Shown: positions 24,673 to 34,324 of the stretch, piece by piece
Layout of the letters: each line of letters starts with the position of its first letter
How positions within the stretch are numbered: position 1 is the first letter of the stretch
DNA from: Nonomuraea turcica
GTDB taxonomy: Bacteria > Actinomycetota > Actinomycetes > Streptosporangiales > Streptosporangiaceae
Reading direction: 5' to 3'
NCBI RefSeq assembly: GCF_030718205.1
Contig: NZ_JAUZQF010000005.1
Location: 434,001 to 498,000 of the forward strand
Length of the DNA stretch: 64,000 bases
Position numbers and translations under genes: made by a program
The notes under the pieces: generated by a model
The model's database searches: none
Told to the model about the DNA's origin: nothing
The model's input: only the letters and a program-made list of their open reading frames with translations

Positions 24673-25853
24673 GGCCGCCCGCATGGCCGGGTAGATGCCC
24701 GCGGCCGTCCCGATGAGCAGGGTCGCCGCGATCGCGCCGCCGATCGCCCACGGCGGCACCACCGGCGGCCAGTCCCGTGACACGGCGTACCCCGCGGTGG
24801 CCAGCGCGCCGAGCATCGCGCCCACCACCCCGCCGAGCGCCGACAGCAGCAGCGACTCCGACAGGAACTGCAGCCGCACCTGGCCCCGGGTGGCGCCGAG
24901 CGAGCGGCGCAGGCCGATCTCCTTGCGGCGTTCCAGCACCGAGATGACCATGGTGTTGGCCACGCCCACCCCGCCCACGAGCAGCGCGACCGCGCCCAGT
25001 CCCAGGAGCAGGTTCGTGAACGCGCCCGCGGCGGCGGCCTTGGCCTCCAGCGCGTCGGACGGCCTGCTGACCGAGACCTCCTCGGGGTTCGACGGGTTGA
25101 CCGTCCGCGGCAGCACCGCCCGCACCGACTCCACGGACTCGTCGGAGGAACGTTCGTAGATGGTCGTCGGGTAGCCGTCGAACCCGAGCAGCTCCTCGGC
25201 GGCCGGGAACCCGACGAGGGCCGAGCGTTCGATCTCCGGCGCGAGCGGCATCGGTCCGAGTATCCCGATCACGGTGAACCAGCGCCCGCCCATCCACACC
25301 TGCACGCCGGTCCTGGCCAGCCCGAGCCGCTCGGCCGCCGCGGCGCCGAGCACGACGGCCGGCTGTCCGGCGGTGGCGTCGTTCAGCCAGGCGCCCTTCA
25401 CCACGGCGCCCTCCAGCGTGGCCAGCAGGCCGGTGCTGGCCGCCTGGACGGAGATGCCGCCGGTGACCGACTCGGGGATGTGGTTGGTGCGCCGTACGCT
25501 GGCCTCCACGCTGCCCGTGGCGGCCGCCGTGCGGACCGGGCCGATGCGCTGGACCATGGCCAGCGCAGTGGTGGGGAGTTTGGCGTCCTCGCCGAACATG
25601 GTCCGGCCTGGGGTGACGGTCAGCAGGTTGGTGCCGAGCCGGTCGAGCTGGCGCAGGAGCTGCTCGCGGGAGGACGACGAGATCCCGATCACGGCGATCA
25701 TGGTGGCGATGCCGATGGCGATGCCTAGTGCGGACAGGATCACCCGGGTGGGACGGGCGCCCAGCCCGGCCGCCCCGACCCGCAGCACGTCACCGGGGCT
25801 GAGCCGCCCGGGGGCGAGCCGTTCGCCCGTTGCCGGCCGCCCGTCGCGGCGCC

Positions 25854-25857
<4 letters not shown>
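24637..25857 (-). CDS. MacB/FtsX-type ABC transporter permease
   Basis: A 406-residue permease. One membrane helix lies near residue 30-50 (ARPTRVILSALGIAIGIATMIAV), a large extracytoplasmic MacB-type domain follows to about 280, then three C-terminal helices (FTNLLLGLGAVALLVGGVGVANTM, LSALGGVVGAMLGALA, AIGGAIAATLLIGTAAGIYPAMRA). SVLERRKEIGLRRSLGATRGQV is the conserved FtsX cytoplasmic motif. It works with the overlapping ATPase and the upstream adaptor to move substrates from membrane or wall space outwards, typically peptides or antibiotics. The ATG at 25857 overlaps the ATPase stop. Confidence 0.92.
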
Positions 25858-26566
<709 letters not shown>

Positions 26567-26570
<4 letters not shown>

Positions 26571-27625
26571 GAGGCGGGCACCCCGACCTTCATGCCCTCG
26601 GCCAGCCCTGCGCCCTCGATCTCCACCATCCCGCCGCCGAACGCCCCGGTCTCCACCGCCACGATCCTGGTGGCCGGCCCCTCGACGACCTCGACGCCGA
26701 ACCCGCCCTCGCGCAGCGCCAGCAGCGCCTCCACGGGCACGGCCAGCACGTTCTCGTGCCGCTCGCTCTGCATCTCCACCTCGACCGGCGCCTGGTCCAG
26801 CTTGGTCTTGGGCGTGGTGGTCAGCGTGATGTCGACGTCGATGGTCGTGCTCGCGTCCTGGTCCTGGCCGGAGGTCTCGGCGACCGTGCCGACCGACGTG
26901 ATCGTGCCGGTCGCCTGCTCGCCGCCGGGCAGCGTCACGCTGACCTTGGCGCCCTTGCGGGCCAGCGATTGATCGCCGGTGTCGAGGTCGACGTGGACGA
27001 GCCGGCGGATGCCGCTGACGGTGAGCACCTGCTGCCCCGGCGCCGTCTTGGCGCCGACCTCGGCCTTGGCCTCGGTGACGCGGACGGCGGCGGGCTGGAA
27101 CACGACCTGGGCGGCGTCCACCTGCCCGGTCTCGGCCAGCCCGCGATCCTCCTGCCACTCCTTGACGGCCTGCGCGGTGGCGTAGCTGAAGTGGTCGTCC
27201 ACCGTCAGGTAGTCGCCGTAGCCGAGCGCTTTGAGGTTGCGTTCGAGCTGCTCCACGTCGGGACCGTCGGACATGCCGCGCTGCAGGGTCCGGTACAGCG
27301 GGAGTTTGCCGTACATGAGGACCAGGGGCCTGCGGTCGACCTTGAGCAGCGGGCGGCCGCGGCGGACCACCGTGCCCTGGCCCGCGACCCACGTCACGGT
27401 GCCGGAGGCGCCGGAGGTGAGCTGCCGCTCGCCCGCGTACGTGAGCGAGCCGCTCACGGTCTTGGTCTCCACCAGGTCCTGCCTGGTGATCTCGGCGGTC
27501 GCCGGCACCGGGGACGCGGTCGGCGCGGCCGCGCCGGTGCCGGCGTCGCTCAAGACCGCCACCGCGGTCCACGTGGCGGCGACCGCCAGGACGGCGCCGC
27601 CGCCCAGCAGGAGGCCCTTGCTCAC
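26567..27625 (-). CDS. Efflux adaptor (MacA/HlyD-like) with peptidoglycan-binding domain
   Basis: A 352-residue protein starting with GTG 27625. Residues 5-30 are one membrane anchor. VSGSLTYAGERQLTSGASGTVTWV is the lipoyl-like barrel-sandwich half. Residues 110-165 form a PG_binding_1 helical domain (SDGPDVEQLERNLKALGYG...YATAQAVKEWQ). Beta-barrel and membrane-proximal domains follow (VHVDLDTGDQSLARKGAKVSVTLPGG). This arrangement is common for actinobacterial adaptors paired with MacB-type ABC exporters. It overlaps both neighbours by 4 bases. Confidence 0.9.
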
Positions 27626-28167
27626 GGCTGGCCCCCGCGGTTGACGAACCCGCCCTTGCCGCCCGGTGCGTGCTCCTTGCAGGCCTCGTGCGCGGCGTCC
27701 ATCTTCTCCTTCGAGCCGCCCTGCATCTTGATGCGCATCGGCTCGCCCGGCTTGGGGTCGGGCATGTCGATCCCGTGCTCCCGCATGCACTGCGCGAACT
27801 TGACCATCTGGTCGTAGTCCTCGGCGCTGGGCTTCTCGCCTTCCGGTATGGCGGACTCCATGAGGTGCTCGCACGCCTTCTGCGCTTTCTCGGCCTTCTC
27901 CGGGGTCACTCCACGGGGGAGGCTGATCTGGAGGCCGCCCTCGTCCATCTTGGGGTCGGGCATGTCGACCCCGTGTTCGCGCATGCACTTGGCGAACTTC
28001 AGCGCCGCCTGCTGCGGGTCCGTCTTGGCCGACGGGGACGCCGTGGGATCGGCGGACGCGGCGCCGCCGTTCGCGCTGGCGACGCCGTCGTCCTTGGCCG
28101 CGGTGCCACCGCACGCGGCCAGCGCCAGCGCGAGGGGGACGGCGACCAGTAACAACCTTGGGGTCAT
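27622..28167 (-). CDS. Lipoprotein with duplicated Cys-containing motif
   Basis: A 181-residue lipoprotein: lipobox LALAAC with C19, then a Ser/Ala/Pro linker to residue 50. The rest has two copies of a motif: KFAKCMREHGVDMPDP (57-72) and KFAQCMREHGIDMPDP (123-138), each followed after 25-38 residues by another Cys (C99 in KACEHL, C163 in EACKEH). The Cys-Cys pairs suggest two similar small domains with a disulfide each. It is the first gene of the adaptor/ABC operon and lies divergent from the two-component system. Such proteins accompany these exporters in many actinomycetes and may bind the exported molecule or sense it; the function is not established. Confidence 0.85.
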   Translation of the reverse strand: MTPRLLLVAVPLALALAACGGTAAKDDGVASANGGAASADPTASPSAKTDPQQAALKFAKCMREHGVDMPDPKMDEGGLQISLPRGVTPEKAEKAQKACEHLMESAIPEGEKPSAEDYDQMVKFAQCMREHGIDMPDPKPGEPMRIKMQGGSKEKMDAAHEACKEHAPGGKGGFVNRGGQP

Positions 28168-28243
28168 GGTTTTCGCTCCTCAGCGCCGCGGGTCCGTCGC
28201 CCCCGGCGCGGCCCTACTCCAGCCGACCGGGTGCTAAAACCGG

Positions 28244-28280
28244 ATAAGCCCTTATGGCGGGCTGCGTCCAGCAGCCCGCC
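28244..28280. promoter_or_regulatory. Palindromes in the divergent lipoprotein / response regulator promoter
   Basis: ATAAG-CC-CTTAT (28244-28255) is followed at once by a perfect 10-bp inverted repeat GGCGGGCTGC (28256-28265) / GCAGCCCGCC (28271-28280). Both lie between the divergent exporter operon and two-component operon. They are candidate operator sites for the response regulator or parts of a leader hairpin. Confidence 0.45.
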
Positions 28281-28355
28281 ACAAGCAGCAGGAACTGCGC
28301 TTACCCGCGGCTAACACGTGATCCGTCACGCTCGTGGCCGAGAGAGGGGGCGGCG

Positions 28356-29006
28356 ATGCGGGTGCTTGTCGTCGAGGACGAGGAACGGCTGGCGGACGCG
28401 GTCGCGCACGGGCTGAGGCTGCACGCGATCGCTGTGGACGTGGCCTATGACGGGCAGGACGCCCTCGACATGGCCGCGTACGTCGACTACGACGTCGTCG
28501 TGCTCGACCGGGACCTGCCCGAGGTGCACGGCGACGACGTGTGCCGGCGGCTGCGCGAGAACGGGGGCGGCCCGGTGCTCATGCTGACCGCGGCGGGCCA
28601 GATCCGCGACAAGGTGGACGGGCTGGCGCTGGGCGCCGACGACTACCTGGTCAAGCCGTTCGCGTTCGCCGAGCTGGTGGCCAGGATCAGGGCGCTGGCC
28701 CGGCGCGCGCCGCGCTCGTCGGCGCCGCCGCTGGAGCGGGCCGGGATCAGGCTCGACCCGGCCCGCCGTACGGTCATCAGGGACGGGCGGCCGGTGTCGC
28801 TGAACCGCAAGGAGTTCGACGTGCTGCGGGCGCTGCTGTCGGCGGGCGGCGAGCTGGTCACCTCCGGCGAACTGCGCAAGAGCGCGTGGGACGAGTACGC
28901 CGACGCCACGACGGGCGCGCTGCGGGTCACGATCACGTCGTTACGCAAGAAGCTCGGTCTGCCCCCGGCCATCCAGAACGTGCCAGGCAAGGGGTACCGC
29001 CTGTGA
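28356..29006 (+). CDS. OmpR/PhoB-type response regulator
   Basis: A 216-residue two-domain regulator. The receiver domain has the acidic pocket E7/D8, phospho-acceptor D51 in VVVLDRDLP, the Thr of MLTAAG and K of LVKPFAFAEL. The winged helix (residues 125-216) contains LNRKEFDVLRALL and TGALRVTITSLRKKLG. It overlaps the kinase gene (GTGA). It faces the lipoprotein-adaptor-ABC operon across a 188-bp region and very likely controls it, as with BceRS/CutRS-type systems near MacB exporters. Confidence 0.95.
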   Translation: MRVLVVEDEERLADAVAHGLRLHAIAVDVAYDGQDALDMAAYVDYDVVVLDRDLPEVHGDDVCRRLRENGGGPVLMLTAAGQIRDKVDGLALGADDYLVKPFAFAELVARIRALARRAPRSSAPPLERAGIRLDPARRTVIRDGRPVSLNRKEFDVLRALLSAGGELVTSGELRKSAWDEYADATTGALRVTITSLRKKLGLPPAIQNVPGKGYRL

Positions 29007-30160
29007 TCTCCTGGTGGCGCAGCAGGCGCTTGCGGCTACGGCTGACGCTGCTGTACGGCGGGCTGTTCATCCTGGCCGGCTCGATCCTGCTCTGGCTCAC
29101 CTACCTGATCCTCGCCGAGGCGTTGGAGCAGCAGTTCGTCATGGGGGCCGCCAAGATCGTGAACCCGCCTCCGGACGTGATCGTGCGGCGCCCGGCGGTG
29201 GAGGAGGTCCGGTTCGTCGGCGACATCGAGAACCGGGCCGACAACGTGCTCAGCCAGATGGTGCACTCGTCCGTGCTGGTGATGATCCTGGTCGGCGTGG
29301 TCGCGCTGGTGCTCGGTTACGTGGTCGCCGACCGGGCGCTGCGGCCGCTGGAACGGGTGACCGAGACCGCGCAGCGGCTGTCGGAGAGCACGCTGCACGA
29401 GCGCATCGGGCTCGGCGGCCCGCCGGACGAGGTCAGGCGGCTGGCCGACACGTTCGACGCGATGCTGGGCCGGCTGCACCGGGTGTTCGACGCGCAGCGC
29501 CGCTTCATCGCCAACGCCTCCCACGAGCTGCGCACGCCGCTGGCGATCAACCGTACGGTGCTGGAGGTGTCGCTGGAGGAGCCGGCCGCCTCGGAGGACC
29601 TCAAGGCGCTGGCCAGGGCGCTGCTGGGCACCAACGCCCGCTACGAGCGGCTCATCGAGGGATTGCTGCTGCTCGCGCAGTCGGAGCAGGAGCTGACCGT
29701 GCGCCGGCCGGTGGACCTGGAGCAGGTCGTGCGGGCGGTGCTGGAGCAGATCGACCTGCAGTCCCGCAAGCGGCCCGTCACGCTGCACCAGGACCTGCGG
29801 CCCGTGCTCGTCGAGGGGGACCCGCTCTTCCTCGAGCGGTGCCTGTTCAACCTGCTGGAGAACGCCACGAAGTACAACGTGCGCGACGGGGAGATCTGGC
29901 TCGCGCTGCGGCAGGAGGGCGACTCCGCGGTGATCACGGTGGAGAACACCGGGCCGCCGGTGCCGCCGTACGAGGTGGACGACCTGTTCGAGCCGTTCAG
30001 CCGGATGCAGGGGGATCGGGTGCGCTCGTACAAGGGGTCGGGGCTGGGGTTGTCGATCGTCCGGGCCATCGTGGCGGCGCACGGCGGCGAGGTCGGGGCG
30101 GTGGCACGGCGGGACGGCGGGCTGCGGGTCACCGTGACGCTGCCGTGCGAGGCGCCCTGA
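29003..30160 (+). CDS. Sensor histidine kinase
   Basis: A 385-residue membrane kinase. The first transmembrane helix is at 14-38 and the second at 90-110, with a short extracytoplasmic loop of about 50 residues. HAMP follows (DRALRPLERVTETAQRL), then HisKA with H174 in NASHELRTPLAI and an ATPase domain with N-box LLENATKYN and G-box GSGLGLSIV. The small outside loop suggests sensing of the membrane or of a membrane partner rather than a large ligand. It is coupled in translation to the response regulator. Confidence 0.95.
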   Translation: MISWWRSRRLRLRLTLLYGGLFILAGSILLWLTYLILAEALEQQFVMGAAKIVNPPPDVIVRRPAVEEVRFVGDIENRADNVLSQMVHSSVLVMILVGVVALVLGYVVADRALRPLERVTETAQRLSESTLHERIGLGGPPDEVRRLADTFDAMLGRLHRVFDAQRRFIANASHELRTPLAINRTVLEVSLEEPAASEDLKALARALLGTNARYERLIEGLLLLAQSEQELTVRRPVDLEQVVRAVLEQIDLQSRKRPVTLHQDLRPVLVEGDPLFLERCLFNLLENATKYNVRDGEIWLALRQEGDSAVITVENTGPPVPPYEVDDLFEPFSRMQGDRVRSYKGSGLGLSIVRAIVAAHGGEVGAVARRDGGLRVTVTLPCEAP

Positions 30161-30203
30161 GCCCTGCCACGGCGCGGCGGGAGCACCGTGAGATCCTGAG
30201 AAC

Positions 30204-30803
30204 GTGCTGTCGTCGCCCATGGAAGCGCTGTGTGCGCAGATCACCGCCCGGCTGGCCGCCTTCGACCGCCGCGAGGTGCCGCCGGCCGGAGGGATACGCC
30301 GGGCCGCCGTCACCGTGTGCGTGCTGGAGGACGCCGAGAGCGTCCCCTACACGGTGCTGATCAAGCGCGCGCCGAGGGGGCGCAACGCCGGGCAGTGGGC
30401 ACTGCCCGGCGGCCGGCTGGACGACGGTGAGCTGCCGGTCGAGGCGGCGCTGCGGGAGCTGGCCGAGGAGACCGGCGTCACCGGGGTGGACGTGGCCGGG
30501 CTGCTCGACGACTTCGTCACCGACTCGGGCTTCGTGATCACGCCGGTGGTGGCGTTCGGTGGCCGGCAGGAGCCGGTGGCCGACCCGCGGGAGGTGGCCT
30601 CGGTGCACGCGGTGCCGCTGGAGCGGTTCCTGGCGCCCGGAGTGCCGCGCTGGGAGGGCGAGCAGCTGCAGATGCCGCTGGGACCGTCGATCGTGATCCA
30701 CGCGCCGACGGGGGCCATCCTGTGGCAGTTCGCCGAGGTGGCGCTGCGGGGCCGCGAGCAGCGGGTCTTCGACGTGCCCCAGCCGCACTGGACCAGAACC
30801 TGA
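30204..30803 (+). CDS. NUDIX hydrolase (CoA pyrophosphatase-like)
   Basis: A 199-residue NUDIX enzyme with a complete signature at 70-92 (GGRLDDGELPVEAALRELAEET, then GV). The following LLDDFVTDSGFVITPVVAF resembles the NudL/CoAse group, which cuts CoA or related nucleoside diphosphates and needs divalent metal. The characteristic extra UPF0035 motif of strict CoA pyrophosphatases is only partly visible, so the substrate is open. The GTG start is at 30204. It ends 20 bases before the promoter-like site of the structured leader region. Confidence 0.9.
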   Translation: MLSSPMEALCAQITARLAAFDRREVPPAGGIRRAAVTVCVLEDAESVPYTVLIKRAPRGRNAGQWALPGGRLDDGELPVEAALRELAEETGVTGVDVAGLLDDFVTDSGFVITPVVAFGGRQEPVADPREVASVHAVPLERFLAPGVPRWEGEQLQMPLGPSIVIHAPTGAILWQFAEVALRGREQRVFDVPQPHWTRT

Positions 30804-30823
30804 CCGAATTCTTGGGGGCGGAT

Positions 30824-30849
30824 GGAATAGCACCCCCCGGATGTCCGTT
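30824..30849 (+). promoter_or_regulatory. ECF-type promoter, GGAAT-N18-GTT
   Basis: GGAAT at 30824-30828 and GTT at 30847-30849 with 18 bases between them match the consensus known for SigR-type thiol-stress promoters in Streptomyces. It would start transcription near 30856, just ahead of the structured leader. The match is short, so it remains a prediction. Confidence 0.45.
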
Positions 30850-30855
30850 AGCATC

Positions 30856-31016
30856 GAGTGGCCGATGTGGTTAGTGTCCCCCGGGCCGCAAATTACCGCC
30901 TTCACGGAATACCGTTCGGCTGGAGCCGTGTTGTGCATCTCGCCGAGGAGGCGACCGCCACATCGGCCTAACGGCTTTCCCAGGCGCTCCGCTCATCGGC
31001 GGGGCGCCTGCTTTAT
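30856..31016 (+). ncRNA. Candidate structured leader RNA or small RNA upstream of the acyltransferase
   Basis: GCCGATGTGG (30861-30870) pairs perfectly with CCACATCGGC (30958-30967), closing a region with at least three small hairpins: ACGG-AATA-CCGT (30904-30915), CGGC-TGGA-GCCG (30918-30929) and TCGCC-GAGGA-GGCGA (30940-30954). A good terminator follows (30981-31016). A further CCGTTAG (30845-30851) can extend the outer helix with CTAACGG (30968-30974) if transcription starts earlier. A multi-branched domain plus terminator, 40 bases before the acyltransferase start, looks like a riboswitch or attenuator; a free small RNA is the alternative. No known RNA family is recognised. Confidence 0.5.
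30981..31016 (+). terminator. Rho-independent terminator/attenuator before the acyltransferase
   Basis: CAGGCGCTCCGC (30981-30992) pairs with GCGGGGCGCCTG (30999-31010) with one G-U pair and loop TCATCG, then CTTTAT. It is better than most hairpins in this window because a short U-run follows. Confidence 0.7.
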
Positions 31017-31055
31017 GGTGGGGTGGCCGACCGCCCGATCAACCAGGAGAGCCTG

Positions 31056-31715
31056 TTGCTGTACCAAGTGGTCAAGTTCGCCGCTGCACCACTCGCCCAC
31101 GCGATGTGCCGGCCGCATATCTCCGGTGCGGCGCACGTGCCGAGGAGCGGGCCCGCGATCCTGGCCGCCAACCACCTGTCGATGCTGGATTCGTTCCTGC
31201 TGCCCGCGCTGCTGCCGCGGCACGTGACGTTCACTGCGAAGAACGAATACTTCTCCGGCAACCCTGTCTCCGGGTTCTTCATGAAGCTCGGCGGCAGCCT
31301 GCCGATCGACCGCGAGAGCGCCCACGCCGCGCAGACCATGCTCGACGAGGCCGCCGCGCTGCTGGAGCGCGGCGAGCTGTTCGGCATCCACCCCGAGGGC
31401 ACCCGCTCCCCCGACGGCCGGCTCTACCGGGGCAAGGTCGGGGTGGCGTGGCTGGCGCTCAAGACGGGCGCGCCGGTGTTGCCGGTGGCGCTCAGCGGCA
31501 CCGAGAAGGTGCTGCCGGTCGGCGCGTCGGTGCCGCGGCCGGCGAAGATCGGCATCACCATCGGCGAGCCGCTGCGTTTCACCGGCGACCACGCCAAGGC
31601 CCAGGACCGGCGCCGGGTCACCGACGAGATCATGGCCGCGATCCAGAAGCTGTCCGGGCAGGAGTACGTCCCGGTTTATGCTGCCAGCGTCAAGGCATCC
31701 AACGGGTCGAGCTAG
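31056..31715 (+). CDS. 1-acyl-glycerol-3-phosphate acyltransferase (PlsC-like)
   Basis: A 219-residue lysophospholipid acyltransferase. The catalytic NHxxxxD motif is N39-H40-LSML-D45, the substrate motif FGIHPEGTRSPDG is at 109-121, and VLPVALSGTEKVLP is the later conserved block. It would acylate lysophosphatidic acid at the membrane surface. The TTG at 31056 is chosen because AGGAG lies exactly 6 bases upstream and family similarity (MLYQVVKFAAAPL) starts there; the frame is open from GTG 31023. A terminator and structured leader lie directly upstream. The PBP gene begins 19 bases after its stop, so the two are probably cotranscribed. Confidence 0.9.
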   Translation: MLYQVVKFAAAPLAHAMCRPHISGAAHVPRSGPAILAANHLSMLDSFLLPALLPRHVTFTAKNEYFSGNPVSGFFMKLGGSLPIDRESAHAAQTMLDEAAALLERGELFGIHPEGTRSPDGRLYRGKVGVAWLALKTGAPVLPVALSGTEKVLPVGASVPRPAKIGITIGEPLRFTGDHAKAQDRRRVTDEIMAAIQKLSGQEYVPVYAASVKASNGSS

Positions 31716-31734
31716 ACAATCAGGGGGCTGATCA

Positions 31735-33336
31735 GTGGCGCGGGGCCGTACGATCGCGATCGTGTCCAGCGCCACCGTGCTCGCGGTGGGCGCCGCGGCC
31801 GGTGGCGCCTACTACGTGTTGCACACCCGGGGCACCCCGGCGGAGACCGCGCAGCGCTTCGCCGCCGCGTGGCAGGCCGGTGACTGGCCCGCCATGGGCA
31901 AGGAACTGGCCACGGCGCAGCAGCTGGGCGGCTATGACCAGCAGCGCACGGCGCTGTCGGTGGAGCGGACCTCGATCCGGCTGGGCAAGGTCACCGAAGG
32001 CGACGACATGGCGCGCGTCCCCTACACCGCGACCCTGACCTTGAAGAACATCGGCGACTGGTCCTACGACGGCCACATCGACCTGGTCGTGGCCGACCGC
32101 ACCTGGAAGGTCGACTGGAATCCGGCGGCCCTGCACCCGTCGATGGCGGCCGGGGCGACGTTCGGCATCAAGACGCGCTGGCCGCAGCGGGCCGAGATCA
32201 CCGACGCCGACGGCGGCCGCATCGACGACGGCACGGTGGGCGGGTCGGTGCAGCAGCTCGTCGGCTACCTGGACAAGGCCACCAAGAAGGATGTGGCCAA
32301 GCTGGGCTCCGCCTACAAGGTGGGGCAAGCGGTCGGCCGGGGCGGGCTGCAGGAGACGTTCCAGAAGCGGCTGGCCGGCACGCCCGCGACCGACATCCAG
32401 CTCGGCGGCAAGACGCTGAAGACCATCGAGGGCGCAGCCGGCGAGCCGCTGCAGACCACGCTCGACCCGCACGTGCAGGCGGCCGCGGTGGGCGCGGTCA
32501 AGGACATGGACAAGCCGACGTCGATGGTGGCGATCAGGCCGTCGAGCGGCGAGATCCTGGCCGTGGTCAACAACCAGGGCGGGTTCAACCGGGCGCTGGA
32601 CGGCCGCTATCCGCCGGGCTCGACGTTCAAGGCCGTCACCGCGATCGGGCTGCTCGCGGCCGGGGTGTCGCCGCAGGACACGGTCACGTGCCCCATGTAC
32701 GCCACCGTCGGCGGCCTGAAGATCCGCAACTCGGACAAGGAGGAGTTCGGATCGCTGTCGTTCCTTGACTCCTTCGCCCACTCGTGCAACACCACGTTCG
32801 CGCCGCTGGCCCAGTCGAAGCTGGGCGCGGACAAGCTGCTCGACGTGGCCGAGGGTGTGGGCTTCAACCAGCCGCTCACCATCGGGGTGCCGGCCACCAA
32901 GGCGAGCTTCCCCAGGGCGGAGTCGGACGCCGAGCTGGCGGCGGAGGCGTTCGGGCAGGCCAGGATCACCGCCAGCCCGCTGTCGATGGCCTCGGTGGCG
33001 GCCGCCATCGCCGACGGCACGTGGCGGCCGCCGACGCTGGTGCCCTCGCTGAAGCAGAAGACCACCGAGCGGGAGCTGCCCGGCGGGGTGAAGGAGCAGC
33101 TGCACGCCATGATGGCGGCCGTCGTCACCAAGGGCACCGCCAAGTCGGCGGGGCTGCCCGCCGGCACGCACGGCAAGACCGGCACGGCCGAATACGGCAC
33201 CGGGGAGAAGCTCGACAGCCACGCCTGGTTCGTGGGGTTCAAGGGGGATGTGGCGTTCGCGGTGGTCGTGGAGGGCGGCGGCGGGGGCGGCAAGGTGGCC
33301 GCCCCCGTGGCGGCGGCGTTCCTCAAGGGGTTGTGA
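31735..33336 (+). CDS. Penicillin-binding transpeptidase, class B, with NTF2-like MecA_N domain
   Basis: A 533-residue membrane-anchored cell-wall transpeptidase. A single helix at residues 5-28 anchors it. MecA_N/NTF2-like domain at about 33-135 (ETAQRFAAAWQAGDWPAM), then a short dimerisation segment, then the transpeptidase domain with S296-TFK motif (PPGSTFKA), S350-C-N352 and K481-TG (HGKTGTAEY). All three motifs are intact. This architecture is found in actinobacterial PbpA-related proteins and in PBP2a-like enzymes with low beta-lactam affinity. GTG start. It overlaps the convergent hydrolase gene by 14 bases. Confidence 0.93.
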   Translation: MARGRTIAIVSSATVLAVGAAAGGAYYVLHTRGTPAETAQRFAAAWQAGDWPAMGKELATAQQLGGYDQQRTALSVERTSIRLGKVTEGDDMARVPYTATLTLKNIGDWSYDGHIDLVVADRTWKVDWNPAALHPSMAAGATFGIKTRWPQRAEITDADGGRIDDGTVGGSVQQLVGYLDKATKKDVAKLGSAYKVGQAVGRGGLQETFQKRLAGTPATDIQLGGKTLKTIEGAAGEPLQTTLDPHVQAAAVGAVKDMDKPTSMVAIRPSSGEILAVVNNQGGFNRALDGRYPPGSTFKAVTAIGLLAAGVSPQDTVTCPMYATVGGLKIRNSDKEEFGSLSFLDSFAHSCNTTFAPLAQSKLGADKLLDVAEGVGFNQPLTIGVPATKASFPRAESDAELAAEAFGQARITASPLSMASVAAAIADGTWRPPTLVPSLKQKTTERELPGGVKEQLHAMMAAVVTKGTAKSAGLPAGTHGKTGTAEYGTGEKLDSHAWFVGFKGDVAFAVVVEGGGGGGKVAAPVAAAFLKGL

Positions 33337-34183
33337 GGAAACGGCGGATCTCCTCCGCCACCCGCTCCGGGTTGCCCCGCATCGCGGCGTTCGAGGTGGC
33401 GCTGTGGTCGAGGCCGGCCATGTCCACGCGGCGGGCGCGCGGCAGCACCCTCTGCAGCGCGGTGAGCGCCGACCTCAGGTACGCCGGGCTCTTCGTGCCG
33501 CCGAGCAGCAGCACCTCGGCACTCACCGCGCCGTAGACCTCCAGGTCGCCGGAGGTCTCCGCCACGATCTGGGCGTCGTTGTGCAGTGTCGGCGCCAGGT
33601 CACGGAACGTCGGTTCCCCACCGTTGGCGGCCTTGTCCTGGTTTTTCACCATCATGGCCGTGAGCAGCTCCAGTAACGCTCGCGGCATGACGTTGAAGAT
33701 CGGTGGCCCCATCCGCGTGGCGCGCATGCCGGTGACCAGCGCCGCCGGGATGCGGCCCGCGGCGATTTCCCGGTCGAAGCGGTCCAGCCACCCGGTCGGG
33801 TTGGAGCCGTCGATGTCCAGCGGCGGCTCGAAGGCGACGACCTTGCGCAGCTCGGGCCGGGCGAGCGCGGTGCGCAGCGCGATGATCGCGCCCGAGCTGA
33901 CGCCGGCGACGTGGTGCGCGCCGGTGACCGTGAGCAGCGCGTCGAGGTCCTCGACCTCCCGCTGGAGGCCGTAGTCCGGGCCCGCCGGGCCGCTGCGGCC
34001 CCTGCCCCGGCGGTCGGGGACGTAGCAGGTGAAGTCGGTCGACAGGGCCTGGGCCAGCTCGATGTTGCTGTGGCCGGTCTGCATGGCCCCGTGCAGGAGA
34101 ACGAGCCCCGGGCCGGTGCCCAGCCGGTGGTAGGTGATCGTGGTGCCGTCCTTCGACGACGTCACGGTGTCGAGAGTGATCAT
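33323..34183 (-). CDS. Alpha/beta hydrolase
   Basis: A 286-residue alpha/beta-hydrolase. The oxyanion region is LVLLHGAMQ (27-35), the nucleophile elbow G94-V-S96-S-G98, and the late His lies in MAGLDHSAT near 260. DRRGRGRSGP (57-66) is typical of the family. The substrate is unknown. The ATG at 34183 has GGGGAG upstream. It lies directly downstream of the padR-type gene in the same direction, so it may be under PadR control. Confidence 0.9.
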   Translation of the reverse strand: MITLDTVTSSKDGTTITYHRLGTGPGLVLLHGAMQTGHSNIELAQALSTDFTCYVPDRRGRGRSGPAGPDYGLQREVEDLDALLTVTGAHHVAGVSSGAIIALRTALARPELRKVVAFEPPLDIDGSNPTGWLDRFDREIAAGRIPAALVTGMRATRMGPPIFNVMPRALLELLTAMMVKNQDKAANGGEPTFRDLAPTLHNDAQIVAETSGDLEVYGAVSAEVLLLGGTKSPAYLRSALTALQRVLPRARRVDMAGLDHSATSNAAMRGNPERVAEEIRRFLTTP

Positions 34184-34324
34184 GATGGCTCCCCATGGTT
34201 CGGTCCGTGGAGGGAGCCCGGCTATTGTTGCCAGTGCCATCTCGTGGCCGGGGTCCGCTCCGCGGTTCTTTCGGTACGAGGTCTCACCCGGCGGCCGGTG
34301 TGCCAGCACCCGCCGCCGGGTCTT

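Noticed and set aside
30824..30960. 6C RNA motif, because of two C-runs in the leader
   Set aside because: The C-runs are not in hairpin loops as the 6C motif requires.
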